From contig NC_088300.1 in assembly GCF_032854445.1 (NCBI RefSeq), forward strand, positions 61,292,984 to 61,356,983: a stretch of DNA of 64,000 nucleotides, read 5' to 3'. Source of the stretch: Liolophura sinensis (lineage: Eukaryota; Mollusca; Polyplacophora; Chitonida; Chitonidae). The notes under the pieces were generated by a model. It saw only the letters and a program-made list of their open reading frames with translations. It had not been told where the DNA came from and did not search any database. Within the stretch, counting starts at the first letter, position 1; the number at the start of each line of letters is the position of its first letter. Made by a program: the position numbers and the translations under genes. Below are positions 11,501-22,800 of the stretch, piece by piece.

Positions 11501-14500
11501 TTTCTGCAATACAGAAGCAGATCGTACACTACAGTAACCACAAAGACCATTGTTAAGCCTCTACTACATCTTCTTCATGGCAAACACCCGTGAATGTCAC
11601 AAAGATAAATATCATGATAGGCATTTTCTAAGGTTGTGAGTGGTGGCACAATAGCTTTTGCTGTAGCCTAGAGTGTCTGAAAACTAACACTTGATGAAGA
11701 ACGTCAACACCATGGTTCGCTGTGGATATTTACTTCTGATTTCAACAGGATTGTCTGCTTTAAATCTCACATGTATGCTAGTTTTTGGGGACTTGGGCGT
11801 ACAAAACAGTATGCTCTGTTTTAATCTTAGAAGCCTATCATCTAATTTTTTAAGCGTATTTATGCCTCTACGCCCCTTATCTGTAGCACTGATCCCCAAC
11901 CACACAGATAATTACATGTACATTACCAAAATGAATATAAAGGAGCTTTGCGAGAGGCATGAGGTTCAAACAACAATGAAGTCAACCTTACATTTGTCAA
12001 CCTGCATGTATACCTACCCTTATTCATGTTAATATTATTTGAGACAAAATGTACAAGCAGACATGTTTTTTCCTAACCTGGCTTTACGACAAGTCTTGCT
12101 GGCAGGATTCCATTGTCCCCGAATAAACCTACAACAAAAATGTTTACATTTAGTCGATAAGATTTTGTCATCACACAAATCTTCAGAATGGTTTCAATAT
12201 GTCAAGAGTTATTCCCCTCTGGATGGTCCACAGAATGTTAGCCAGGATGAAACAACTAACAGCCAACAGACATATCTTCAATAAATTAACATTATCAACT
12301 TAGCCCATGACGGCTTTGTAGCATGTGCCCTTGCCCATATTAATCTGTACACATACATTAGATTTTAAAGAATTAACGTCCATGGGGTAAATGTGTATTC
12401 TTTATCCTGAAGAAAAAACAACACTAGAATAAGTATGCATATACATCAATAAAGTATCCCACGTGTGGTTTAAAAATCATCCATTTTTGCATTTGTGATG
12501 TTTCCAGTTGTATAACTTGGCGTATCCCATGGCCTAATAAGAATTCCACATTAAAAATTGGTTTATTGAGTTAGCAATAAACATCTATCTGGTAGGTGCA
12601 AGTAAAGCAGCAAGTGCACAGATGTCCTCAGCCCTAAATTCTTGTTCTATATACATCAGCCTACTTTAGATAACTTACTTATTTGACTGGGTTTTACACC
12701 TTACTTAAGAATATTTCACTTATGACGGCGGCCAGCATTATGGTAGGTGGAAAACAGGCCAAAATTGGAGTGGGGGAGGTGGAAGGTGTCCCACAAAAAT
12801 CCGTAGGTTGCTGCACGTATGACTGTAGAGGAAGCCAGCATGAGCTCACAGCAGCCTGCTTTAGCTAGTGTAAACATTTACCTGTCATGTTTAGATGACA
12901 TGCACTGTTCATATTATTTAATGTAAGCTGATGCAGATAAGACAAGAATTAAAGACCAATGTTTTAATGATATTCAGTTTATATCTCTTTTTAAGAGACA
13001 TTAAATATCGTTTTAAATATGTTAAACCTGATAACACCTCAACTTTACTTAGATTCAAGTGTGAGGTGTTCCATATATAATTTAATACCACAGTACTGCT
13101 ATATATTAACACTATGCACGTGGTTTATCAGTAGTAGTCTGTCTTTGGCTTTGTGATTGTTTTTTTTTGCCATCTATTTCAAACCTTAAAAATCTATTTG
13201 TACGCATACATACATGTGGTGAAAGTAACATGAATGTTGCTTTAATGCTAACAGATATGCTGGTGATACATGTGTATTTTCAATTTATTTTTGGTCTACT
13301 AAAACTGATAGTGCACAAGAAGTTTCACCTTGTTGGCTCTCAAAAACATACAACTCTGGCTTTAGTCTCAGAACAGTTTTCTTTCTCTGAAGGTGACAAA
13401 TTGTTTCAGTAAATAACATAAGATACAATTTCATTTACACTACCACTATAACGATACCATAATAATATCTAAGTACAACACTCTTCTTAATCATGACGTA
13501 TGTTTCTTGACGTTTTGACTCCAATAAGCTGAGTTGATATTTCATGAGTCCTGCAAGTTCACGCAGATATTATTGACACAGGGTGGGGGCTTTCCCAAAC
13601 TGTAAGATTTTACGGTCCTTGCTAAACTGAGTATACATCCCGCATAGCCGGGTCTGTCGGCCCAACGGTTAGCCACGTTAGTTTGTAATACCCCCACCCT
13701 GTCTCATCCAAACCTGTGAGAACTTGCGAGACCCCTGAAATGCCCACCTGGTTTATACATTGTGATTTAAATGTGATTTGAAACATTTAAATTAATGAAA
13801 AACACAATATAATGACTTTTCAAATCCATGATTCTCAGTTGTAGTACATGTTCAAGTCTTCTGTTGCTGCAGTTGCAACTGCTCCAATGGTTAACGAACT
13901 AATGTACGTACCCTTGTCGCAAATGCTACCCGGTTCAAAGCCCAAAGTTCGTCCCCATGCCATTCAATTTACGCCAGGTGTTGCTACATCTGCACTCCAC
14001 ATGAAGCAGAAACACTGATGAAGCCCTATCCCAAATCATATTTTTCCCACATCGCCACTATATACCTAAGTAGAAACGATATATCTCACTTGAACAGGTC
14101 ACCGGCCACCATGTTGTCACTTCCACAAATCAACTGCAAAAGCGATTTCGTTTCTAGTGAGGTGGAGTGGTCATTTGGGGAAAATATGATCAGGTGGGGA
14201 GCTTCCTAAGTGTTTCTGGTTCATGTGGAGCGCAGCTATAGTGACACCTGGCCTAAATTGAACGGTGCAGGGACGAACATCGAACTTTGAACCGGGTATC
14301 ATTGCAACGATGGTACATACCTTAGTTCATTAACCGTCGGAGCAGTTACCGGTACTGCTGCTGGAATGGATAGTTATTGTTGTAGGCCTCATACATATTA
14401 ATTTCTGCTGCACCAGCTACATGAACAGGAGTTGTTCATGAGATTTAAACATGTTAATTATACATTGCTATGTGGCCATAATCAAGTGCTTCATGACACA

Positions 14501-14752
14501 TTCTGCCACTCTAGCTCAGCACTTTCTCATTTTATGATTTCATTTCATTTCCAGGCAGACTTCATTTTGAAATAGTGATAAGTGATCAACGTTAACAAGT
14601 AAACTCAACAGATCTACATGAAAGATTCCAGTACTGGAGAATGTTTGCAGATACTAACCTGGAAGCTGCACATATAAGGAGCCAAATGCAAATAAATATA
14701 TAACGGACATGGACCATAAGAAAAGGTCCTTTGCGACTCGGACACCGGCCAT
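5567..14752 (-). CDS. LMF2: Lipase maturation factor 2 (LMF2), 5' exons only
   Basis: ER multi-pass membrane protein; the family is needed for folding of dimeric lipases (shown best for LMF1). Seven exons, high to low: 14752-14659, 12128-12078, 10568-10366, 9463-9435 (29 nt), 6644-6442, 6167-6142 (26 nt), 5719-5567. All junctions are GT-AG with matching phases and give 253 codons. The start [13 protein letters not shown] opens a hydrophobic segment (10-28). Then come [12 protein letters not shown] (32-43), a span near 80-100, [17 protein letters not shown] (about 123-139), and the family hallmark [14 protein letters not shown], followed by [20 protein letters not shown] across three exons. 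Next is a Phe-rich span ([10 protein letters not shown]). After the donor at 5566 no further exon is found, although the family is usually about 650-700 residues. Reading through the donor gives a stop after four codons. The head-to-head NCAPH2 neighbour favours LMF2 over LMF1. Confidence 0.9.
6708..6872 (+). repeat. SINE-A fragment in LMF2 intron
   Basis: Plus-strand, diverged copy lacking the head: GCAACCTGCAGATGGTCATA, a CCCCGGGCTCTG block, then the 3' core AAGGTGTAAAACATCCATCA and AAATAAATA tail. Confidence 0.7.
9177..9262 (+). repeat. SINE-A 3' end fragment
   Basis: Only the last ~80 bp of the element is recognisable: GGTTTTCCTCTACCC, TTCTTAAGTATGGCGCTAAA, CACCAATTAAATACATA. Confidence 0.5.
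10090..10335 (-). repeat. SINE-A, near full length
   Basis: Minus-strand copy with T-rich start, ACTGAAGAATATTTCACTTA core, GGAGGAAACAGGGCAGAG block and much of the tRNA-like head (GAACTCACAGTGACTGC, then CAGCTAGGCC). Inserted just 3' of LMF2 exon 3. Confidence 0.75.
11441..11510 (-). repeat. SINE-A 3' end fragment
   Basis: Minus-strand: TTTATTTGTTTGGTATTTTA, CGCCATACTCAATACTATTT, CACTTATATGA; the rest is missing. Confidence 0.6.
12673..12865 (-). repeat. SINE-A copy in LMF2 intron
   Basis: Minus-strand copy: TTAAGAATATTTCACTTATG, ACGGCGGCCAGCATTATGGT, CCGTAGGTTGCTGC, GAGGAAGCCAGCATGAGCTC. Contains a G-rich internal insertion near 12765. Confidence 0.75.
13575..13705. mobile_element. Short MITE-like element with inverted ends
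   Basis: About 130 bp. The left end reads CACAGGGTGGGGGCTTTCCC and the reverse complement of the right end reads GACAGGGTGGGGGTATTAC. No coding capacity. Target duplication and superfamily are not clear. Confidence 0.4.
13860..14365. repeat. Long imperfect inverted repeat (hairpin) in LMF2 intron 1
   Basis: Two arms of roughly 200-235 bp around a loop of about 50 bp (near 14092-14145). Arm blocks pair across the centre: GGTTAACGAACTAATGTACG with CGATGGTACATACCTTAG then TTCATTAACC; ACCCGGTTCAAAGCCC with GAACTTTGAACCGGGT; CACCTGGC...AAATTGAA with TTCAATTTACGCCAGGTG; and GAAACACTGATGAAGC with GCTTCCTAAGTGTTTC. It could be a foldback element, two head-to-head copies of one repeat, or a source of double-stranded RNA inside the LMF2 pre-mRNA. 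Confidence 0.75.
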
Positions 14753-15865
14753 GGTAACAAAAGATGCGTCCACTGGGGAACACGGAGATCAACAGTTCGG
14801 ACGTGGTCAGTGAAGATGCTGAACCGCACAACACCTCCAGCAGCATGTAGGCCGACGCAGCACAACTTAGAAATACATCGTCGTAAAACAAAGTAATATA
14901 TGTGAATCACTTTGTGGATACATTGTTATTTCTATACTTATTCAACATGATTAATGCAGTTTTATTGTCAAGGAAGGTGTAAATATCACCCTTTCTACTC
15001 GCGTACGTATTTCATTAAATCCTAGCACAGTACTTTGAAAGGACGACAGTCAATGGACAATATGTCAGCATTTAGGATCCAGCCAATCGTCCAGCTCGAC
15101 TCAAATGGCTATCCAAAGTAGTCCGGTTCAGCGCGGGATATTAAAACGTTTGTTTTGCCAAAAAGGTCTGTCTAAAATTGATTTCTGTACATTTAATTAA
15201 CAAACGATAAAAATTATGCTACCTGTGTGTAGTTTTATATTTTTGTGCATTGGTTGGTCTTTGTAATGGACATACAACTCAATAAATACACCCCTGAGAG
15301 TCATGTCAAAATGAAGTCTTTAATACTGCAACAACAACATGGTACATTACAGCCACTGATTTGGTTGCAGTTAGATCTGGGATTTGTTTCATTCTTCCCA
15401 GCTTAGCTTTCAGAAATACATGTCTGTACTCTTCCATTTACTAACCTGGAACTTGGTCCTTTAGCGTGTGATGTCCTCAACATGTCAAGGCTGTAGGCTC
15501 CTAACACGTCTCTTGTGATCCTTCAGTAATTCTTCCTTAATATTACAGTTATTTGTGAATGATAAAGACCATAACGTCACAATTAACGCAAATGTATCTG
15601 TTACATCAGAGGCAAGCCAAACTTCTCTAACCGCCATTTTTAATTTGAGTTGTCGGCGCTAGGCATCATTTGGAAAAAGATAAACTCGTGGAATGATTTG
15701 ATTGAAAGCAATGAGATGTACACCATATAAAGGGCGATTGTTTGGGAGTCTTAACTTTGTTTTGTGTGTTAATAATGAAAAGAAATGATCTATAATCAGT
15801 TATATTGTGTGAAAAAAATGGTCTTAATTTTGGGAAGAGCAGCCAAGTCCATCCTGGCAACCGGG

Positions 15866-15873
15866 TCACGTGA
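15866..15873. promoter_or_regulatory. Palindromic E-box TCACGTGA
   Basis: Perfect CACGTG E-box with flanking T/A, of the kind bound by USF or MiT/TFE bHLH factors, centrally placed between divergent LMF2 and NCAPH2. Function is inferred from position only. Confidence 0.3.
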
Positions 15874-16491
15874 TTTGAAAATGGCATCAATTACATTTGT
15901 GTTATTTGCAATGTTATGGCCTTCATTATTCCCACATATTGAGGTGATGTGAATTCAGAATTACTCTAAGATCATGGGACACCACTTTTTGTGGCATGCA
16001 GCATTGGTATTTGGCAGACAGCACAAATGACAGCATCAAGTTCCAGGTTAGTGAAGGGCTCAGAGCGGTTAATGTGGAAGCTTAGCTGAGAAAATGGCCG
16101 ACTGATCTTAGAGCTGGGTTCCAGTACACATGAGATCTGAATGTCCTTATGCAAATTTCCTCAGATAAATCATTTTCACCTCTAGTGTCCTACGCTTTTG
16201 AACTTATTTAAGTATTTGATTAAACTTACTTCTGATTGCTAACTGTATGAACTGGGAGTAACTGATACATCATCTCATCAATTCATTGTCCAAGTACCAC
16301 TGAGTATTTGAAGGTTGAGAAATATTTGGACATGACACAATCATGACTGGTCAACTGCTTGATTGCGCTATTCGCAGGTGTAGTGAAGAACAGATTGCGG
16401 CTCAAATAAGCACTCTTGTCACCTCAAACCCACTTCAAAACATGTCCACTTTTAATTGCCAAATCAGTTTTAATTAGTTGTATGGTTAATA

Positions 16492-16735
16492 GTGTGTTAG
16501 CGCAGAACAATGACTTAGAAGTCTCACGCCAGTGTGTGGTCAATGTGTGTTCAAGTTCTGGTCATGCTGGCTTCCTTTCTGGCCTTACATGGAAAGGACT
16601 GCCATCAGCCTGTGGATGGATGTTGATTTCCCTCTGGCTCTGCCCTGTTTCCTTCCACCATAATACTGGACGCTGATGTAAGAGTGAAATATTTTTGAGT
16701 ATGGCATAAAACACCAGTCAAATAAATAAGTAAAT
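16492..16735 (+). repeat. SINE-A, near full length, upstream of NCAPH2
   Basis: Plus-strand copy with part of the tRNA-like head (GTTAGCGCAG; B-box-like GTTCAAGTTC), GGCTTCCTTTCTGGCC, TCTGCCCTGTTTCCTTCCAC and AAATAAATAAG tail. It ends about 90 bp before the first NCAPH2 coding exon. Confidence 0.8.
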
Positions 16736-16839
16736 TTTCTTTACCATGGCGATGATGTACGGTATGTGTTTGTGTGATGTAATTGTTTTTTTATAATACA
16801 TACCTGGTGCTTTATTTTCTCAGGTCCAGAGGTGACAAC

Positions 16840-19800
16840 ATGGTTATCTCCAGCCCTCAGAGTGACCTGGAGGCCAGGTTTGCTCATATCCTCCAACCCA
16901 TCAGAGACCTGACCAAAAACTGGGATGTGGACATCGCTAACCATTTGGAGGAATATCTTGATGAGGTATTCAAACAGCATTGACCTTGATCATATTTCTC
17001 AAAGGGATTTATGCCCAGAGCTCAAGTTACAAATAAACACCAGAAGTGTTACCTTCAATGTATATAGTAGGTGTAAATATAAAGATGGTCTTACCACAAG
17101 CATTTTGTAGAATGGGCCCTTAAATGTTGAAGAGATTGATTGATTGAATAAATGACTATGGCTTATCGCTATTTAGGGCAATATAGCAGCAATATTGTGG
17201 GGATACTTTGGGCGGGATGTGACCACTCTCACTATTCATTTTTTCCTTTGACCTAAATTATGAAGCTTATGGACTGTCTACTTTTGTAATTCCACTCATG
17301 TACTCATAAATATTTTCTTTTGCAGATTGAAAGTATATCAGTTACATTTGATGGAGGGGCAACTACAATGAATTTTTCTGAAGCTGCATTGGTCATCCAA
17401 GGGTCAGCATCAGTGTACAGTAGAAAGGTGAAGTAGACAGCCTGTCTATTTATACTTGTGATTTACCACTCTTATAGTGCAAACATATGACTGCCTTTTA
17501 TTTAGTAATAAAAAAAAATGAGAGCATTTATTTTTTGGATATATTTTCAGCAATCTTTTCACTAAGGCTTTCTTCATTTACACACACACACACACACATA
17601 TATATATTTTTTTTTTACATTTTTTTTGGCATGTTTGAATTGGGTGAATTTTTAACATTATCATTATGTTGTGGAATTGTGTATATTTTCAGGTGGAGTA
17701 CCTCTATACCCTGGTATACCAAGTGCTTGATTTGCTGGCAAGCAAAAAGTAAGGATATTTATGATGTTAAATTAAGTTATGGACAGGTGTAATGGGGTCT
17801 GACTGAAATGAAGCCATGGTTTTGAATAATATGAAGTCCTAGATTTATGAAAGTCAGTGGTACACTAGCTCTGTAGGGCTGTGACTATGTGGCGGTTGGA
17901 GTTGGAATTTATCCAATTTCAACTGTAGCTTCATGCTTGTATGTATTTACTGGGGATGACACATGGGAGCACCAACCTGGAATTGATAGCTGAGACGACT
18001 GTGACTACAGACAGACAAATTATCTGGCACCAGCTGTAGTATACTGAAACTAGCAAGGGAAGTACAAAAGCTTATGGAACAAGACAGGGCTGTGACGGTA
18101 TACCTAATGACAGCCCTACGGAGCTAATGTATGTTTGTGATATACACCCAGAACTCTTCAGATGTTCTCAGTAGTTTTTTAAGGAATGAGCACTTATTAA
18201 ATGACAAGTGTTGTTAATGAGTAGGTTCATTTGACACACAGCTACATGTACATGCGACACAGGTATTGTCTATGTCCGCTCCTTAAATGTTGATATTTTC
18301 TATATACTGCTTTCATAGAGTTTTTCTTTTTTTTTTAACTGAATGATCTTTACTTATTTGCATTTTTGTTATAGCCTTATGATGTTAAACAGCAATCACA
18401 TAGGTTGTGATTTTCATTTCAGGCGACAAACACAGGCCTCCTCTGTGGATGCAGATGGAAATGACAGAGATGCTAACTTTCCACCTGACGCAGATGAAGA
18501 GGTATCTATTACCTACTGTCTGTATTTTATTTAACACTCTAAACTTCATGCGTGTCATATCTGTGGACATGTTCAAGCTTTATAATTTACTGTTAGGACT
18601 TGCCATTTGGATGCATAAAAAATGTTGAGGTGAAAATTATGATCTACCATACTTGGTGTGAAATTTTTAGCTCCTTTGACATGTGAAATTTATAATATTG
18701 TCTTTCTATACATTTTGTTGACACGTGCTGACTGTTCAGTTCAGTACCATATTCAGTTCTTATCATAGTTCAGCATCTTGTGAAATGTTTTAGAATTCTC
18801 GTTGTAAATGGAAAATGGGTTGTGTTGTAGTTCCTGACCCTCGATGATGTCAAAGTTCACAAAAACATTAATATGAAGAGTGATGGGGAGGACCCTACAC
18901 AGGTAGGATTTTTTTGGTTAGACAAAGATGTGTTTTACGTACATTGCATTCCGTTATTAGTTCATATGTCTGAAACTTTATCATAGTTATCCGAAAAAAA
19001 ATACTAATTAGCATATGGTGAATCTGAACACAATAAGATTCCTTTGTTAAATGTTAAAGTTTCTAAAATTGAAAAAGAAGACCAGAAAAAATACTGGCTT
19101 GAACATGATTTGAACTCATGAGATAGGATTTCTAAACTGGATATGCCAGCCAGTGGAACAGGCAAGAAAGATGGGTACATTGTGCTTGTTACACCGTAGA
19201 CATATGGTTATAATTTCCGGTGTCTTTTGTAGGGTGTTCATCCTATACCCAGAACCCCAATGTCTCTAATTCCCTTGGATGATGGAGAGAAAGGAAAGAA
19301 TCCATTATTAAGGTTTGTTTATATATGCATGCATGTTGTGTTTGGTTTGCTTTTGATATGCTGTCACAGTTTGCCTGAAAAAATTTAACAGTCCTGATAA
19401 AGAGAAAAATAAACATCAAAGTTGTCCAATAAAACCATTCTCTCAGATCTGGTGAAGTTGTTGACATGCCATTTGTTTGTCTTGATGTTCATCCTGTTTT
19501 GTATTCTAGTAAAACTGGCGAGTTGCTGGGCAGCAGGAATGATTTCAAGATGAACACATGTAACATACATCAAACTGGAGCCATGCTGCTGGATATGTCC
19601 CACTTAAACCTGTTAGATGGTTCCATGCAGGCCAAGACCTCAACCCCGATAGCTGCCTTAAACATCCATAATAAGGGCACAGGTAAGGCATTAGTCGGCT
19701 TCAATTCTTTCTGACTAAGGTATATGTAGCTATTAGCTTTCTCTTTGTGGTTAGACAACCTGATCCATAACTACATGTTCGAGGCTGAGCCATTCACAGC

Positions 19801-22800
19801 CAAGACTTCCATTATGTTATTTGTGGTTAGTTTGGTCAAAGGACAGCATTTAAAACCAAAACACTCTGTGGTCTTCGAATGCTGATTGTTCCGTGGCCTG
19901 ATTGTATTAAAACAGTTGTCTGCTTTGAGTGTTGTTATGATTCAGTGAAGTTACAATGATTATGCTGCGGGTGGTCGTGAATTTCCTCTGGGTTCTGCCT
20001 GGTTTCCTCCCACCATAATATTGGCTGCCGTCGTATAAGGGAAATATTCTTAAGTATGATGCAAAACACCAATCAAATAAATAATGATTATGAATCGTTT
20101 GTCTTATGTTTATCAAATGAGTGTTCCATGTATCTTTGACAGAAATCGTTCCACAGGAAGTGGATGTGAATCAGAACGCCTGTGATGAGGACTTTCCACA
20201 AGATGTCAGCAGTAAGTATAAAAAAAATAAGGATTCCAGAAAACTTCTGAACATTTCATGGTCTCTACCATGAGAAGTTTTGTTCTCTTTTGGTAGTGAT
20301 AATGTTTTAGGTGTTGGTCATCTGTTTTTCACTCTTTTCAGTGGATGATAACAATGTCGAGATGCCATTTGATGATGCGGGGGAAACCGCCGATAATAAT
20401 AATGATGTCCTTAAAGAACAAGTACATGTAAGTTTTGTTAGCATCTCTTTTGACTAACATAATCATAAATACTGTAAATAATCAAGTTAGGTCTCTCTGA
20501 TGAAATGTAGTGTTAGATATGCATGTAGTAAGTCACTTAAATACACTTAGTCTGTTTGCTCTGAACACTATTATCTTGTCTATTCAAAGTATTTGATGTT
20601 CCTGCTGGTTTAATTGAAGTTTTATGTTTGTTGGTTATCTGGTGAGTTGGTGCAGTTTTCTTGAACCATGCACCTGACAGCCAGTCCATTAAAACTAAAT
20701 ATTCTCTAGGATTCCATTAAACACCAATAAGTATGTAAAATTTACTGTGCTATTTATTTTTTTGCAGGAGACACTTCCTCTTGCTCTCAGACGTTCAGAG
20801 AGAAAGAAAGAACATATAGCAGAGAAAAAGAATGTACCTGTGAGTGTTTGTGCTTCTGTATTTTGTCTCAGAGATGAAGTAGATAATGATATTTGGTATA
20901 TCCCATTTTAATATACAGTTGTGTGATGTGTCAGAAGACATGTTGACTATTGATGGTTTTTATACGTTTAATAAAACATGTCTTGATGTTTAAATTAAAA
21001 AGACGAAATCCACTTCACATGTCTGCTTATTTCGGGTACCAGATAGATTCGTGGTTCCACTTTCACATATTGACTTATCTGAATTTCCTCATAAATTATT
21101 GAGAATGATGAAGTACTTGTATGCTAGCCTAAAGGAAATAATGTAAGATATTTTTTATGTCGAAGAAGAGAAAATGCGTTGAAAGTGTAAGCTTTTACAG
21201 AAATACATTTATCTCTCTGTCAGAGAACCAGCACACCAACAATTTTTTTGTGTCCATTGTTGTTCGAAAGTTGTGTTTTTGACTGTAGGAGATCAATTAT
21301 TGGGAGCCCCTAGATCCTCATTGCTCTGAAAACTTGACAGAGAAACCAGCCAAAAAAGGTATGATCAAAAATACATGTTTTTAAGTAGATATTTAATACT
21401 TCACATGTTATATGATGCTGCTTTTGTTCCTTTTGATGTGCTCTAGAAGATTAGAAAGAAATGAAAATTATAAAGAAAGAGGTACTTAATCCCTGTGGGA
21501 ACTTGTAGGTAAAAAGGTTTTTCAAAATTTTTTTATATATATATGTTTTTATGAAATGTTCTTGTATGGTATCCTGTCTTTGAAGGCAGACTTCAGCGCA
21601 TAATGTTGAACAGTTAATGAGACAGTTTCTTGTGGAAGTTATTTATGTTACTTCTGATTTTTGGTGTTGTATGTGTTTTGTTCTAGGACGACCGTTTAGA
21701 ATACCTGCTCCATTACAGACCAACAAAAAGAAGAGGAAAAAGACTCCGGAGAAGCAACCACTTGTTCCTATTTCACAGTTTATAACGACAGCTTGTAAGT
21801 GATCTTTCACATAGGAGCTTATTTTTACACTTCTATATGTATATGTATCTTGTCATCATCCAAAATATGTATATACCATTTTATTCTTTTTCAGTGTTTA
21901 TTTTATTAATAATTTGGAGAACACTAATACTCCCTTTACAATGACCAATCCTTGCACTGATAAAATATATTTGGATTTTTGATTTTACAGTGGTAACCTT
22001 TTAAGAAACTTTTTTGCAGCATTTTTTCTCTCTACGAAAACTGAAACGATAAAGTTACACCGATTTTCAAGGTCGTTAAACATTATATCTTACAGTTTAT
22101 TCTCATTCATCAAAGTTCCCAAAGAATCCTTTAAAAGTACCGTCCTTCCCTGAGCTGGAGAAAATGTATTGGGAAGAGTTTCGGCGAAGACAGAGCTTTC
22201 ATAAAAAAGAGAGGAAAGTATTGGTAAGTGGAAGAATGTGTGTATGTTTTCAGATGACAAAAACTAGCCAGATATAAGGTAAGGACATCAGAGATGACTG
22301 AATTCTGGGTTTAAGACTAGGCTAGTGTTGATACCACCAGTTGAACTTCCAAAAATGGTATCTTTGACATCTTCACTGAATTGTTGGTATGTAAAACAAT
22401 TTCAAGGACTAAATTAATGAGTTACTACTAGGAGGCCCTTCATACGGTTTGCACTTCTAGCTGTGCTTAACATTCTCTTAAACAAAAGTATTGAAAATAG
22501 GATGAGAAATGGAGAAATTGTTTAGTGGATCATCTGCCCATCTGTATTCTTTTTTTTTTTATTGGATTTTTATTTTGATGGTATAAATTTTTTCAGGAAT
22601 TTGAAGTGATTTTGGCATTTAGGATACTTTGTGATATCCTCACTTTTAGCACATCACCCTATATCTGCTTGAGATCAATACAGATTCCAGCAGTTTACAC
22701 CTATCAATGGTATTCCAGCATGTTTGACTTACTTCTAGTAGGCCAAGTCCACCAGGTGTGCAGCTGTTTGGTGTTTGATTACAGGTGGAGGAGGGCAGAT

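Larger units (their letters stand above)
14753..16823. promoter_or_regulatory. Divergent LMF2/NCAPH2 promoter region
   Basis: The two start codons face away from each other across about 2.1 kb. The stretch must hold the LMF2 5'UTR and promoter and the 5' exon(s) and promoter of NCAPH2, because the first NCAPH2 coding exon follows a splice acceptor (TTTTCTCAG) and so has an upstream non-coding exon. A palindromic E-box TCACGTGA lies at 15866-15873. Transcription starts cannot be placed from sequence alone. The NCAPH2-proximal 240 bp is a SINE-A insertion. Confidence 0.5.

Noticed and set aside
13640-13700. tRNA gene suggested by GGTTAGCC and GCCGGGTCTG segments
   Set aside because: I could not fit an acceptor stem, anticodon loop or proper B box; the segment lies inside the MITE-like element.
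14592-14910. Two ~98-codon minus-strand frames
   Set aside because: Both are off-frame over the real LMF2 exon 1 and its 5'UTR; the true start codon is at 14752 in another frame.
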